From positions 7,415-71,414 of the forward strand of contig CAZLLV010000561.1 in assembly GCA_964560325.1 (NCBI GenBank): DNA of 64,000 bases, written 5' to 3'. The position numbers and the translations under genes are program-made. This DNA comes from CAZLLV01 sp964560325 (GTDB lineage Bacteria > Acidobacteriota > Thermoanaerobaculia > Multivoradales > DATKCC01). Under the pieces are notes generated by a model. It did no database searches. It had not been told where the DNA came from and saw only the letters and a program-made list of their open reading frames with translations. Positions 8,645 to 17,934 of the stretch are shown here, one piece after another (the first letter of the stretch is position 1; the number at the start of each line of letters is the position of its first letter).

Positions 8645-9607
8645 ATGCGACGTATCGCTCTCGCCGCCGCGATCCTCGGCCTGGCGGCCACGGCCTCGCC
8701 GCCGGTGCTCGGCGCCCCCTCCGGCGAAACGCCCGCCGACGATCCGTCCGAGACCGCGCTGGTGATCCGCGAAGGGAGCCTCGCACGCCGCCAGGTGGTG
8801 GCGGTGGGCCGCGACGTGGTGGTCGCCGGCGAGGCGCTCTCCGACGTGGCGGCGCTCGACGGCTCGGTGCGGGTGACCGGCTCCGTCTCCGGTGACGTGA
8901 TCGTCCTGGGCGGCGACGTGGAGCTCGGCCCGTCGTCGCGCGTCGGCGGCGACGTGTTCGCGGTCGGCGGACGGATCGACGCGGCCACCGGCGCCACCGT
9001 CGAGGGGCGCACCGTCGCCCATCCGACGGCCTCCGCGGTCTGGCTCACCCTCCTCGAAGGGCCGTCGCTCGGCACGTCGGCGACCACGCCGGTGATCCTG
9101 GGCGCGAAGCTCGCCCTGATGGCCGCCTGGATGGCGCTGACTCTTCTCCTCTTCGCCGCCTCCGGCCGGGAGGTGCTCTCGACCTCGGAGACGGTGCGCC
9201 GCGAACCGTTCCGCTGCTTCGTCACCGGGCTGACCGGCGTCCTGGCGCTGGCGCTCACGGCGATCGCCTTCGGCGCCCTCGCGCCGGCGATCGCCGGCGC
9301 TCCGCTCCTGGTCCTGGTGATCCTCTTCGCCCTGCTGCTCAAGCTCTGGGGGATGGTCGCCGTCTTCCACGCGCTGGGCGAGCGGGCGCTGCGCTTGGCC
9401 CGGCGCCCCCGGGCGCTGGCGCTCAACGCCGCGACCGCCGGGCTGCTGCTGCTCGGCGTGATGAAGTTCGTGCCGATGGTGGGCGCCTGGGTGTGGACGG
9501 TCGCGACGCTGATCGGCGTCGGTGCCTCGCTCACCTCGAAGTTCGGGCGTCAGGAGGCGTGGTTCCGGATCGGCGAGCTCGACGCCCCCGCCGCCCGCCG
9601 CGTCTGA
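8645..9607 (+). CDS. Polymer-forming (bactofilin-like) membrane protein
   Basis: Third gene of the sigma/anti-sigma operon, 320 residues. A signal peptide (residues 1-24) is followed by a short beta-helix-like stretch with regular turns (GEALSDVAALDGSVRVTGSV, GDVIVLGGDVELGPSSRVGG, DVFAVGGRIDAATGATVEG) like the polymer-forming cytoskeletal/bactofilin class, and then by about four membrane segments from residue 145 to 305. The beta-helix would lie outside the membrane if the signal is cleaved. Likely an envelope structural or sensor protein under control of the sigma factor. It starts 20 bp after the anti-sigma gene. Confidence 0.8.
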   Translation: MRRIALAAAILGLAATASPPVLGAPSGETPADDPSETALVIREGSLARRQVVAVGRDVVVAGEALSDVAALDGSVRVTGSVSGDVIVLGGDVELGPSSRVGGDVFAVGGRIDAATGATVEGRTVAHPTASAVWLTLLEGPSLGTSATTPVILGAKLALMAAWMALTLLLFAASGREVLSTSETVRREPFRCFVTGLTGVLALALTAIAFGALAPAIAGAPLLVLVILFALLLKLWGMVAVFHALGERALRLARRPRALALNAATAGLLLLGVMKFVPMVGAWVWTVATLIGVGASLTSKFGRQEAWFRIGELDAPAARRV

Positions 9608-9726
9608 CGCCCTCCCGCCCGTCTCCCTCGATCGCGGGCCGGTCGCCGCCGAAAACCGTGGCGGCGGTCCCTCCCATGCTGCATACTGCGCTTCCTTCGT
9701 GAGCGTGGCCGAGGAGACGCGACGAC

Positions 9727-11502
9727 ATGACCTGGGAGATCGGAATCCTCCTCGCCCTCTTGGGCGTCGCGGTCGTGCTGTTCGCGACCGAGAAGGTCTC
9801 GGTCGACGTGACGGCGCTCCTGCTGGTGCTCGCCCTGTTCGCGGCCGGCATCGTCGACGGCGACGCGATCACGCTCGGCTTCGCGAACGACGTGCTGCTC
9901 TTCCTGGGCAGCCTGTTCGTCGTCACCGAGGGGCTCGGCCAGACCGGGGCGCTGGCGCGCCTCGAAAACCGCCTGGTGACCTTCACCTCCGGCCGTCCCT
10001 GGCTGCTGATGGCGATGCTCCTGCCCGGGGTCGGCGTGATGTCGGCCTTCCTGAGCAACACGGCGACCGTCGGGGCGCTCCTGCCGCTCGTCATCGGCCT
10101 CGCGCGGCGGGCGAAGATGCCGGCGTCCCGCCTCCTGATGCCGGTCGCCTTCGCCTCGATCCTCGGCGGGACCTGCACCCTGATCGGCACCTCGACCAAC
10201 ATCGTCGTCTCGGGGCTGATGCCGCGCTACGGCCAGGAGCGGCTCGGCCTCTTCGAGCTGGCCCCGGTCGGGCTTCCGATCCTGGTGCTCGGCGTCGTCT
10301 ACCTGCTCACGATCGGCCGCCGCCTCCTCCCCGAGCGCCGGGACGAGCCGCTCGAGCTCTACGGGATGCGCTCGTACCTGGGGGAGGTGGTGGTGCCGGC
10401 GGGCTCGCCCTGGGTCGGGCGGCCGTTCTCGGAGGTGGCGCGCAAGGAGGACCAGGAGCTCAACGTCCTCGGGCTGATCGAGGCGGGGGAGGAGGGCGAG
10501 GAGCGGGTGCTGCCGGTCGACCCGGCGCGGGTGTTGGCGGCGGGCGACACGCTGCTGGTCAACGCGCCCCAGGAGGCGCTGCTCCGTCTCAAGGGGCGCA
10601 AGGAGCTCGACCTCGCGGTCGACGAGCGCTGGGGCGAGCGCGAAGGGGTTCGGGTGCAGATCCACGAGATCGTGCTCGCGCCCGGCTCGCGCCTCGCCCG
10701 GCGCAGCCTGCGGGCGCTACGGCTGCGCAGCCGCTTCGGCGTCACCGTGCTCGCCATCTACCGCCGCAGCGGCGTGCGCCGGAGCCGCCTGCGCGACCTG
10801 GTGCTGCGTGACGGCGACGTGCTGCTGATCCAGGGCGCGATCGACGGGCTCGGCCCGCTCCTGCGGGACGGCGACGTGATCCTGCTCGACCAGTCGGAGG
10901 TGCGCCCGCCGGGGCCGCACGCGTGGGTGGCGTCGATCCTGTTCGTGGCGATGATCGTGGTCGGCGGCCTCGGCCTCGCCCCCTTCTTCGTCGTCGCCCT
11001 GGCGGCCGCGACCCTCATGGTCGTGACCGGCTGCCTGCGCACCGACCAGGCGTACCAGGCGGTCGAGTGGCGCCTGCTGATCATGGTCGGCGCGCTGATG
11101 ACCCTCGCGACCGCGATGGAGACGACCGGCGCCGCGGCCTACCTGGCGAACCTGGTGATGGTGGTGGCGGACGGGTGGGGGCCGCACGTGCTCCTCGCCG
11201 GCTTCTATCTCCTCACCCTCCTGCTGACGCAGCCGATGTCGAACCAGGCGTCCGCCCTCGTCGTCCTGCCGCTCGCCATCCGCACCGCCACCGAGCTCGG
11301 CCTCGAGCCGCGCGCCTTCGCGGTCACCGTCGCGCTCGCCGCCTCGAGCAGCTTCATCACCCCGCTCGAGCCGGCGAGCCTCCTGGTCTACGGCCCGGGG
11401 AGGTATCGCTTCCGGGACTTCTTCGTCGTCGGCCTGCCCCTCACGCTGATCGTCTTCGTCGTGACGATGCTCCTCGTCCCCCGCCTCTGGCCGCTGGGGT
11501 AG
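9727..11502 (+). CDS. SLC13/DASS-type transporter with two central TrkA-C (RCK_C) domains
   Basis: Inner-membrane transporter of 591 residues. Two membrane halves flank a soluble centre. The first half has SNTATVGALLPL (residues 100-111) and GTCTLIGTSTNIVVSG (about 154-169), the second QPMSNQASALVVLPL, matching the substrate- and sodium-binding SNT loops of the divalent anion:Na+ symporter family. The central region (about 215-395) contains two TrkA-C-like domains (LGEVVVPAGSPWVGRPFSEV, VQIHEIVLAPGSRLARRSLR). Proteins of this shape carry sulfate, dicarboxylates or similar anions; the substrate is not decidable here. It stands alone between the stress operon and a secreted protein gene. Confidence 0.9.
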   Translation: MTWEIGILLALLGVAVVLFATEKVSVDVTALLLVLALFAAGIVDGDAITLGFANDVLLFLGSLFVVTEGLGQTGALARLENRLVTFTSGRPWLLMAMLLPGVGVMSAFLSNTATVGALLPLVIGLARRAKMPASRLLMPVAFASILGGTCTLIGTSTNIVVSGLMPRYGQERLGLFELAPVGLPILVLGVVYLLTIGRRLLPERRDEPLELYGMRSYLGEVVVPAGSPWVGRPFSEVARKEDQELNVLGLIEAGEEGEERVLPVDPARVLAAGDTLLVNAPQEALLRLKGRKELDLAVDERWGEREGVRVQIHEIVLAPGSRLARRSLRALRLRSRFGVTVLAIYRRSGVRRSRLRDLVLRDGDVLLIQGAIDGLGPLLRDGDVILLDQSEVRPPGPHAWVASILFVAMIVVGGLGLAPFFVVALAAATLMVVTGCLRTDQAYQAVEWRLLIMVGALMTLATAMETTGAAAYLANLVMVVADGWGPHVLLAGFYLLTLLLTQPMSNQASALVVLPLAIRTATELGLEPRAFAVTVALAASSSFITPLEPASLLVYGPGRYRFRDFFVVGLPLTLIVFVVTMLLVPRLWPLG

Positions 11503-11562
11503 GGGGTCCTCGAGGCGGATCTGCCGGCGGCCTCTCCGCGGTTTTATGGTAAAGTGCCATTC

Positions 11563-13155
11563 ATGATGTGCACGAACCCGCCCGGACGGACCGTCCGCCG
11601 AAAGCCTCTCCGCGATTTCCCCGTTCCCGTCGTATTCGTCCTCGTGGCGCTCCTGGCCGCGGCGCTTCCCGGCGTCACCGCCCACGCGCAGGAGATCGCG
11701 ACCGCGCCTCTCGACCCGCAGGCCGACTACCCGGTCGGCGGGGTGCTCGCAGAGGTGCAAGGGGGCGGCTTCGTGGCCGCCTGGAGCCGGGGCATCCGAT
11801 TGAGCTTCGGTGTCGACCAGGTGGCGCCGGGGGAGCCGGTGGCGGTCTGGATGTCCCCGGAGGGAGATCCGCTCTCGACCGTCCGGACCCTCCGCGAGGA
11901 CGGCGAGCCGCTGACGACGCCCGTGGCGCTCGGCTCGGTGCGGGCCGGGGAGGCACTGGTGGTCCTCACCGGGGGAACCGCCGGCGATCCGCAGGTCGTC
12001 GCCCGGCGGGTCTCCCAGGACGGTTCTCTCGGGCCGGCGTGGACGATCGAGGCCTGCGCACAGGCCCAGAGCTTCGAGCTCGAGAGCAACGGACCGACCG
12101 GCTACTTCCTGCTCTGCGGCGGCCGGGTTCAGCGGCTCGCGAGCGACGGTCAGCCGGCGGGGGCCCCGATCGTTCTGGCGCCGCCGGAGCTCGGACCTGC
12201 CGACGCCCGGGGTGCGACGACGGCGGACGGGGATCTGTGGGTGGTCTGGGCGCAGGACAGCTTCGACGGCCGTGGTGCGTTCGTCCGCCGGCTCGGTCCG
12301 GGCGGCGCTGCCGAAACGCCGGTGAGCCTCGTCGCTCGCCTCGGAGCCGAGACCCTCGGCCCACCGCGGATCGACGTGGCGGCGCTTCCCGAAGGCGGTG
12401 CCGCCGTCGTCTGGGCCGGCGCGCAGGGTCTGTTGCACTTCCGGCTCGTGAATCGGGAGGGGACGTTCGACGTCGCCGAGACGCGCTTCCTCGGCCCGGT
12501 GGGGGACGGTCCGGCGAGCGCGCCGCGCGTGGTGGCGAGCCGGAACCAGGGGCTGCTGGCCTTCTCCTGGCGGGAGCCGGTCGGCGGCGGCTCGCACGCC
12601 GCCGCCGGGTACCTGCGCCTCGTGCCGGTCGCGACCAGTAGGCCGGGGAACGCGATCACGATCGATCACGGATTCGCCGCCTCACTGCTGTTCGACCCCC
12701 GAGACCGCCTGGCGGTCCTGGCTCTCGAGCCCCGGCTCCTCGACTTCAACACCTACCTGAGCCCACGGTTCGGCCTCACCCCGCTCGCGACGCTGATGCC
12801 GCCGCCGGGCGACGGCGTGGTCTCGGACGCCTTCCCCGGCTTCCGCTTCTGGGTCCGGATCGGCGGCGACGAGCCCGATCCCCGGATCGGCACGCTCGAG
12901 CCCCTCTGCCAGCCGGAGACCGCCTGCTTCAGCGGCTCGTTGCCGGGGCGGAGCGAGGTCGAGGTGCGGATCGTCGGTCCCAAGCCGAACGGCTACCTGT
13001 GGCCGAACGTGGTCCGCTTCACGACCTCCCAGGTGGAGGTCTGGATCGAGCAGATCGCGACCGGCGAGCGGCGCTACTACCTGCTGGACGGCGTGGACCC
13101 CGGATCGAACGAGCTCGACGGTCTGTTCGACCGCTTCGGCTTCCTGCCGCGGTAG
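11563..13155 (+). CDS. Secreted beta-propeller-like protein with a recurrent C-terminal domain
   Basis: The 530-residue product has a signal peptide (hydrophobic stretch VVFVLVALLAAALPG, cut near AHAQE). Residues 35-415 are beta-rich repeats with patterns such as GGGFVAAWSRG, DPQVVARRVSQDGSLG, GDLWVVWAQDSFDG and GGAAVVWAG, like FG-GAP or delta-60 type propellers. The last 107 residues (from FPGFRFWVRI) form a separate domain with C-x5-C and GPKPNGYLW that also ends the proteins at 24289-26265 and 48708-50282. An in-frame GTG nine bases upstream (11554) could be the start; the ATG at 11563 was preferred. No ribosome site is visible. Function unknown. Confidence 0.78.
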   Translation: MMCTNPPGRTVRRKPLRDFPVPVVFVLVALLAAALPGVTAHAQEIATAPLDPQADYPVGGVLAEVQGGGFVAAWSRGIRLSFGVDQVAPGEPVAVWMSPEGDPLSTVRTLREDGEPLTTPVALGSVRAGEALVVLTGGTAGDPQVVARRVSQDGSLGPAWTIEACAQAQSFELESNGPTGYFLLCGGRVQRLASDGQPAGAPIVLAPPELGPADARGATTADGDLWVVWAQDSFDGRGAFVRRLGPGGAAETPVSLVARLGAETLGPPRIDVAALPEGGAAVVWAGAQGLLHFRLVNREGTFDVAETRFLGPVGDGPASAPRVVASRNQGLLAFSWREPVGGGSHAAAGYLRLVPVATSRPGNAITIDHGFAASLLFDPRDRLAVLALEPRLLDFNTYLSPRFGLTPLATLMPPPGDGVVSDAFPGFRFWVRIGGDEPDPRIGTLEPLCQPETACFSGSLPGRSEVEVRIVGPKPNGYLWPNVVRFTTSQVEVWIEQIATGERRYYLLDGVDPGSNELDGLFDRFGFLPR

Positions 13156-13164
13156 TCGCCACCG

Positions 13165-13974
13165 CTATCCCGCGGGCGAGCGTGCCTCCAGCCAGGACTG
13201 CCAGATCGCGCCCTCCCGCTCGGCGACGGCGGGGGCGTCGTCGCCGAAAAGGTAGGCCGAAGCGGTCGTGTAGACGCCTTCACCCCAGGCGAAGGTACCG
13301 ACGAGGGCGTAGCCGAGAGCGGGCCGGTCGAGCCGGATCAGGATCTCGTGGTGGTTCGGCTCGGCGCCCAGGTGCTCGACGGCGCCGACGAGCGCCGGCG
13401 CGCCGCCCGTCGTGGCGACCGAGTCGCCGGCCGCGACTCCCTCCAGACCGAGCGCGGCCACGAGGTCGCTCCAGGCGCGGCTCTCCGGTGCTTCGCCGCG
13501 GCCGGTGGCCCGGAAGGAGGAGCAGCGCCGGCCGGCGAAGTGGGCGAGGTAGAGCCGGAGGAGCCGGAAGAACGGCGGCCAGCCGCGCTCGAAGCTCTCG
13601 AGCTGATCGTCCCAGTCGTCGCCCTCGGCGAACAGGCTGTGGACCATGCGCACGACGCAGGTTCCGCCGCCGCGCGCCTCGACCACGATCTCGGTCGCGA
13701 CCGGCGGCGCTCCCGGCATCCAGTCGCGCTCCTCGTAGGCGAACCGGCGCGGCGGCTCCCAACCGGTGACCACGCCCTTCGACGTGCCCATCTCGGGGCC
13801 CAGGTCGAACGTCACCTCTCCGCCCTCGCGCTCGTCGATCTCGGTGGGCACGAACCACGCGCTGGTCCCCGGCCCGGTCGCGACCGCCTGCCAGACCTGT
13901 TCGGGAGTGCCGGGGACCTCCACCTCCATGGTGACCTTCCGCGTTCCGGCGGCTTCGTCCTTCTCGACGCTCAT
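13165..13974 (-). CDS. SRPBCC (AHSA1-type) protein
   Basis: Predicted START/Bet v1-fold ligand-binding protein of 269 residues. The N-terminal half is typical of the AHSA1 group: TMEVEVPGTPEQVWQAVATG, TSAWFVPTEIDEREGG, GWEPPRRFAYEERDW. The C-terminal hundred residues are less clear and may be a second similar fold. The ATG at 13974 follows GGAGCCCTC; a longer frame extends upstream without support. The gene diverges from the ABC permease at 14123, with a perfect inverted repeat between them. Such proteins often sit beside ArsR or PadR regulators, but none is present here. Confidence 0.82.
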   Translation of the reverse strand: MSVEKDEAAGTRKVTMEVEVPGTPEQVWQAVATGPGTSAWFVPTEIDEREGGEVTFDLGPEMGTSKGVVTGWEPPRRFAYEERDWMPGAPPVATEIVVEARGGGTCVVRMVHSLFAEGDDWDDQLESFERGWPPFFRLLRLYLAHFAGRRCSSFRATGRGEAPESRAWSDLVAALGLEGVAAGDSVATTGGAPALVGAVEHLGAEPNHHEILIRLDRPALGYALVGTFAWGEGVYTTASAYLFGDDAPAVAEREGAIWQSWLEARSPAG

Positions 13975-14040
13975 GAGGGCTCCTTCGACGTTCGGTTTCG
14001 GGGGTGTCGATGATCTCGGCGACGCGCAGAGGATCGTGCC

Positions 14041-14062
14041 ATTGACAAGGTATGTTGTCAAT
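14041..14062. promoter_or_regulatory. Perfect inverted repeat in a divergent promoter region (operator candidate)
   Basis: Two 8 bp arms, ATTGACAA and TTGTCAAT, are exact reverse complements separated by GGTATG. The site lies almost midway between the divergent starts of the SRPBCC gene (67 bp away) and the ABC permease (61 bp away) and is strikingly AT-rich for this DNA. Each arm contains TTGACA, so the site could overlap a -35 element in both directions; no convincing -10 follows on either side. It reads as a dimeric repressor operator. The regulator is not encoded next to it. Confidence 0.6.
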
Positions 14063-14122
14063 GCTTCTGCGCCGGTCGCGGCCGGTTGTAACCTCGCCCG
14101 TCCGACCGCCGTAGTACGAGCC

Positions 14123-16582
14123 ATGGACCTCGCCAGGAATCTCCGCTACGTGCTCCGCGGCCTGCGCCGCACCCCTTCGTTCACCGCCACCGCCGTAGTC
14201 ACGTTGGCCGTCGGGATCGGTGCCGCGGCGGCGGTCTTCAGCGTCGTCCACGGTGTGCTGCTCCAGCCTCTGTCGTTCGACGAGCCGGACCGGCTGGTGG
14301 GGCTCTGGCACGAGGCGCCGGGGCTCGAGTTCGACCTGCTCAACCAGTCACCCGCGCTCCACTTCACCTATCTGGAGGAGAACCGGAGCTTCGACGGCGT
14401 CGGGATGTGGGACAACGATCGGGTGACGGTGACCGGGACCGCCGAGCCGGAAGTGGTGCCGGCGATGCGGGTGACCGACGGCACGCTGCCGCTCCTGGGG
14501 GTGCAGCCGGTGCTGGGGCGGCTCTTCACCGCCGAGGACGACTCGCCCGGCACCGGCCGGACGGTGATCCTGTCGAACGCCTTCTGGCGCGCCCGCTTCG
14601 GTGGAGACCGGGACGTCGTCGGCCGCAGCCTGACGGTCGACGGCGAGCCGCACGACGTGATCGGCGTCCTGCCTGCCGGCTTGCAGTTCCTCGACCACGA
14701 CCCCGACCTCTACCTGCCGTTCCGCTTCGACCGGGCCGAGGTCTTCTTCGGGAACTTCAGCTTTCAGGGGGTGGCGCGGCTCCGCGACGGGGTCACGATC
14801 GAGCAGGCGGACGCCGACGTGGCGCGCATGATCCCGCTCTCGCTGGAGCACTTTCCCCTGCCCGGCGGCTTCACCCGGGAGATGTTCGAGTCGGCCCGCA
14901 TCGGCCCGAACCTTCGGCCGCTCGAGAAAGACGTGATCGGCGACGTCGGGCGCGTGCTCTGGGTGCTCTTCGGGACCGTCGGCATCGTGCTGATCGTCGC
15001 CTGCGCCAACGTCGCGAACCTGCTCCTGGTCCGCGCCGAGGGGCGCTACCAGCAGATCGCGGTCCGCTCCGCGCTGGGCGCCGACCGGAAGCGCCTCGCC
15101 TCCGAGATGCTGCTCGAAAGCCTGGTGCTCGGCATCGCGGGCGGTGCCGGCGGGCTGCTGCTCGCCGCCGGCGGCCTGCACCTCCTGCGCACGCTCGAGC
15201 CGGAGGGCCTGCCGCGGCTCGACGAGATCTCCCTCGACCCGGTCGTCCTGCTGTTCACGCTGGCGATCTCGGTGGTGGCGCCGATGCTCTTCGGTCTGCT
15301 GCCCGTGGCGCGGTTGAAGGTGGCGGACCTGATCACGGGCTTGAAGGAGGAGTCGCGGGGCGGAACGGTCGGCACCCGGGGCCGGCAGGCCCGGGACGTC
15401 CTGGTCGCGGCCCAGGTCGCCCTGGCGCTCGTCCTGATGGTCGGCTCCGGGCTCATGGTGCGGAGCTTTCTCGCCCTGCGGAGCGTCGAGCCCGGATTCA
15501 CCGACCCCGCCCACGTGCAGACGCTGCGCGCGCCGGTGCCGACCGCCGAGGTCGAGGACCCGGCCGAGGTCGCCCGGCTCCACGAGCGCATCCTGGCCGA
15601 GCTCGCCCGCCTGCCCGGGGTCGAGTCGGCGAGCCTCGCCTCGTCGGCCACCATGGACGGCTGGGACTCGAACGATCCGGTCTTCGTCGAAGACTTCCCG
15701 CAGGCGGATGACACGCTGCCGCCGATCCGCCGCTTCAAGTGGATCGCGCCCGGCTACTTCCGGACCATGGGCAACCCGATCCTGGCCGGTCGCGATCTGA
15801 CCTGGGACGACGTGCGCGAGCGCCGCGAGGTGGCGCTCGTCACCCGCGACCTCGCCGCCGAGTACTGGGGCGATCCGGAGGCGGCGGTCGGCCGGCGCAT
15901 CCGCAACCAGCCGGGGACGGCCTGGAAGGAGATCGTCGGCGTGGTCGGTCAGATCCACGACGACGGGGTCGACCAGGCGGCGACGCCGACGGTCTACTGG
16001 CCGCTCGCCCAGGAGGACTTCTGGGAGGAGGGGGTGTTCGTGCCGCGCTCGGTCGCCTACGTGCTGCGCACCTCGAGGGCCGGTACCACCAGCCTGCTCG
16101 ACGAGGCGCGGGCGGCGGTCTGGTCGGTCAACCCGCGGCTGCCGCTGTCGGAGGTGTGGACCCTGGACGAGATCCTCGGCCGCTCGATGGCCCGCACCTC
16201 GTTCACCCTCGTGATGCTTGCGATCGCCGCGATGACGGCACTGCTCCTGGGCGGCGTCGGGATCTACGGCGTGACCTCGTACGTGGTGGCGCAGCGCAGC
16301 CGCGAGATCGGCGTGCGCATGGCACTCGGCGCGCAGCGGGGCGACGTCTCGCGGCTGGTGCTCGGGCACGGGCTGCGGCTGGCGGTGGTGGGCACCGGGA
16401 TCGGCCTGGTGGCGGCCTTCCTGCTCACCCGGCTGATGGCGGCGCTCCTGTTCGGCGTCGAGGCGCTCGATCCCGCGACCTACGGCGCGGCGGGCGTCGG
16501 CGCGGCCGTCCTGGCGCTCACCGCCAGCTGGTTACCGGCCCGGCGCGCGGCCCGGGTCGATCCGATCGAGACCCTCCACTGA
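14123..16582 (+). CDS. ABC permease of the MacB/FtsX type (acidobacterial duplicated orphan permease family)
   Basis: The 819-residue membrane protein starts MDLARNLRYVLRGLRRTPSF, the signature N terminus of these permeases. It has a first membrane helix, a large MacB-like periplasmic domain (residues 50-270), an FtsX core (about 280-400), then a second copy with a periplasmic domain (430-690) and a final FtsX core (about 695-815, RSREIGVRMALGAQRGDVSRLVLGHGLRL). It ends ARRAARVDPIETLH as usual. No ATPase gene is adjacent, in keeping with the orphan class. Substrate unknown; export of a compound or lipoprotein-like cargo is typical of the superfamily. A decayed copy of its 3' part lies at 17935-18012. 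Confidence 0.92.
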   Translation: MDLARNLRYVLRGLRRTPSFTATAVVTLAVGIGAAAAVFSVVHGVLLQPLSFDEPDRLVGLWHEAPGLEFDLLNQSPALHFTYLEENRSFDGVGMWDNDRVTVTGTAEPEVVPAMRVTDGTLPLLGVQPVLGRLFTAEDDSPGTGRTVILSNAFWRARFGGDRDVVGRSLTVDGEPHDVIGVLPAGLQFLDHDPDLYLPFRFDRAEVFFGNFSFQGVARLRDGVTIEQADADVARMIPLSLEHFPLPGGFTREMFESARIGPNLRPLEKDVIGDVGRVLWVLFGTVGIVLIVACANVANLLLVRAEGRYQQIAVRSALGADRKRLASEMLLESLVLGIAGGAGGLLLAAGGLHLLRTLEPEGLPRLDEISLDPVVLLFTLAISVVAPMLFGLLPVARLKVADLITGLKEESRGGTVGTRGRQARDVLVAAQVALALVLMVGSGLMVRSFLALRSVEPGFTDPAHVQTLRAPVPTAEVEDPAEVARLHERILAELARLPGVESASLASSATMDGWDSNDPVFVEDFPQADDTLPPIRRFKWIAPGYFRTMGNPILAGRDLTWDDVRERREVALVTRDLAAEYWGDPEAAVGRRIRNQPGTAWKEIVGVVGQIHDDGVDQAATPTVYWPLAQEDFWEEGVFVPRSVAYVLRTSRAGTTSLLDEARAAVWSVNPRLPLSEVWTLDEILGRSMARTSFTLVMLAIAAMTALLLGGVGIYGVTSYVVAQRSREIGVRMALGAQRGDVSRLVLGHGLRLAVVGTGIGLVAAFLLTRLMAALLFGVEALDPATYGAAGVGAAVLALTASWLPARRAARVDPIETLH

Positions 16583-16676
16583 CGGCGGCCCGTCCCATTT
16601 CCGGCGTCCATTCGCACCAGCGCATCGAGTCGACCCCTTCTCTTCGCACCGGAGCAGTCGACCTGAGGTCGCTACC

Positions 16677-17921
16677 ATGACGCCATCGCCGTCCGCGGGT
16701 TCTCGCGGGGTCGAGCCCCGAGAGCCCCCGGTCCGCCTCGCCGGCCCCATGGCGTCGGTGGAGCAGTCGACCTTGCGGGAGATCCTGGAGGCGGCGATGG
16801 CGCCGGGGATCCTCTCCTTCGCCGTCGGCATGCCCGGCACCGACCTCTTCCCGTCCGAGGACATGGCCTGGGCGTCCGCCGAGGTCCTGCGCCGCGACGT
16901 CCGCGCCCTCCAGTACGGCGTGCCCTGCCCGGCGCTCGCGAAGCACGTCGTCGAGCTGATGCGTCTCCGCGGGGTCGAGACCCGGGAGGAGCGGATCTTC
17001 CTCACCGCCGGCTCGCAGCAAGCGATGGACCTTCTGACCCGTTTGCTCCTGGAGCCCGGCGGCTCGGTGGTGGTCGAGGACACGATCTACGACGGCATTC
17101 AGATGGTGATCCGGCCGCTCGCGCCCCGGGTCCTGACGGTGCCCACCCGGCCCGAGAGCGGGATTGACCTCGACGCCCTCGAAACCCTGCTCGCCGACGG
17201 CGCCCGCCCGGCCTTCCTGTACGTCATCCCCGAGGGCCACAACCCGATGGGGGTGAGCCTGGCCCACGATCGCCGGGTGCGGCTGCTGGAGATCTGCCGC
17301 CGCTACGAGCTGCCGGTCCTGGAGGACGACGCCTACGGCCTGCTGCGCCTCGACGGCGAGGCGCAGCCGCCTTTGCGTGCCCTGGACGGCGAGCGGGTCT
17401 TCTACCTCGGCTCGTTCTCGAAGATCCTGGCGCCGGCGCTCCGGGTCGGCTGGATCGTGCTGCCCGACGAGCAGCCGTTCCCACTCTCGGCCCTCAAGCA
17501 CGGCACCGACCTGGACACCGCCACCTTCGCCCAGCGCGCGCTGTCCGCCTACCTGGATTCGGGGCGCCTACCGGTCCACCTGGAGGGTGTCAGGGCCGAG
17601 TACCGCCGCCGCCGAGACGCCATGCTCGGCGCCCTGGAGCGCCACATGCCGGACGGTGTCTCCTGGCAACGGCCGTCGGCGGGGATCTTCGTCTGGCTCG
17701 AGCTGCCCACGGGGAGCGACGCCACCGAGCTCCTGCGGGAGGCGATCCACGACGCAAAGGTCGCCTTCTGCCCCGGCCGCGTCTTCGCCCCACGCGGCGG
17801 CCACCACCTCGACCCATGCTTGCGCCTCTCCTTCGCCGACGCCACTCCGGAGCAGATCGAGGACGGCATCGAGCGCCTGGCGCGGATGATGCGCTCGTCA
17901 CGCCGGGTGGCTACCGTCTGA
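16677..17921 (+). CDS. PLP-dependent aminotransferase, class I/II (2-aminoadipate aminotransferase-like)
   Basis: Predicted fold-type I aminotransferase, 414 residues. Visible are the substrate and cofactor elements: LQYGVPCPALAKHV, FLTAGSQQAMDLLTRLLLEPG, FLYVIPEGHNPMGVSL (the NP-x-G cofactor asparagine), VLEDDAYGLLRLDGE, and the Schiff-base lysine in LGSFSKILAPALRVGWI near residue 250. The C-terminal FCPGRVFAPRGG and LRLSFADATPEQI match the LysN/2-aminoadipate and MocR-catalytic-domain group; no N-terminal HTH is present. The amino acid used cannot be fixed. The first 24 residues are not conserved-looking, so the ATG at 16749 (MASVEQSTLRE) is an alternative start. Confidence 0.88.
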   Translation: MTPSPSAGSRGVEPREPPVRLAGPMASVEQSTLREILEAAMAPGILSFAVGMPGTDLFPSEDMAWASAEVLRRDVRALQYGVPCPALAKHVVELMRLRGVETREERIFLTAGSQQAMDLLTRLLLEPGGSVVVEDTIYDGIQMVIRPLAPRVLTVPTRPESGIDLDALETLLADGARPAFLYVIPEGHNPMGVSLAHDRRVRLLEICRRYELPVLEDDAYGLLRLDGEAQPPLRALDGERVFYLGSFSKILAPALRVGWIVLPDEQPFPLSALKHGTDLDTATFAQRALSAYLDSGRLPVHLEGVRAEYRRRRDAMLGALERHMPDGVSWQRPSAGIFVWLELPTGSDATELLREAIHDAKVAFCPGRVFAPRGGHHLDPCLRLSFADATPEQIEDGIERLARMMRSSRRVATV

Positions 17922-17934
17922 GGCGAGCCGGGCC

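Noticed and set aside
9645..9665. GCCGCC/GGCGGC hairpin before the SLC13 gene
   Set aside because: Short GC-only stems are expected by chance in this DNA and no T run or coding relation supports a role.
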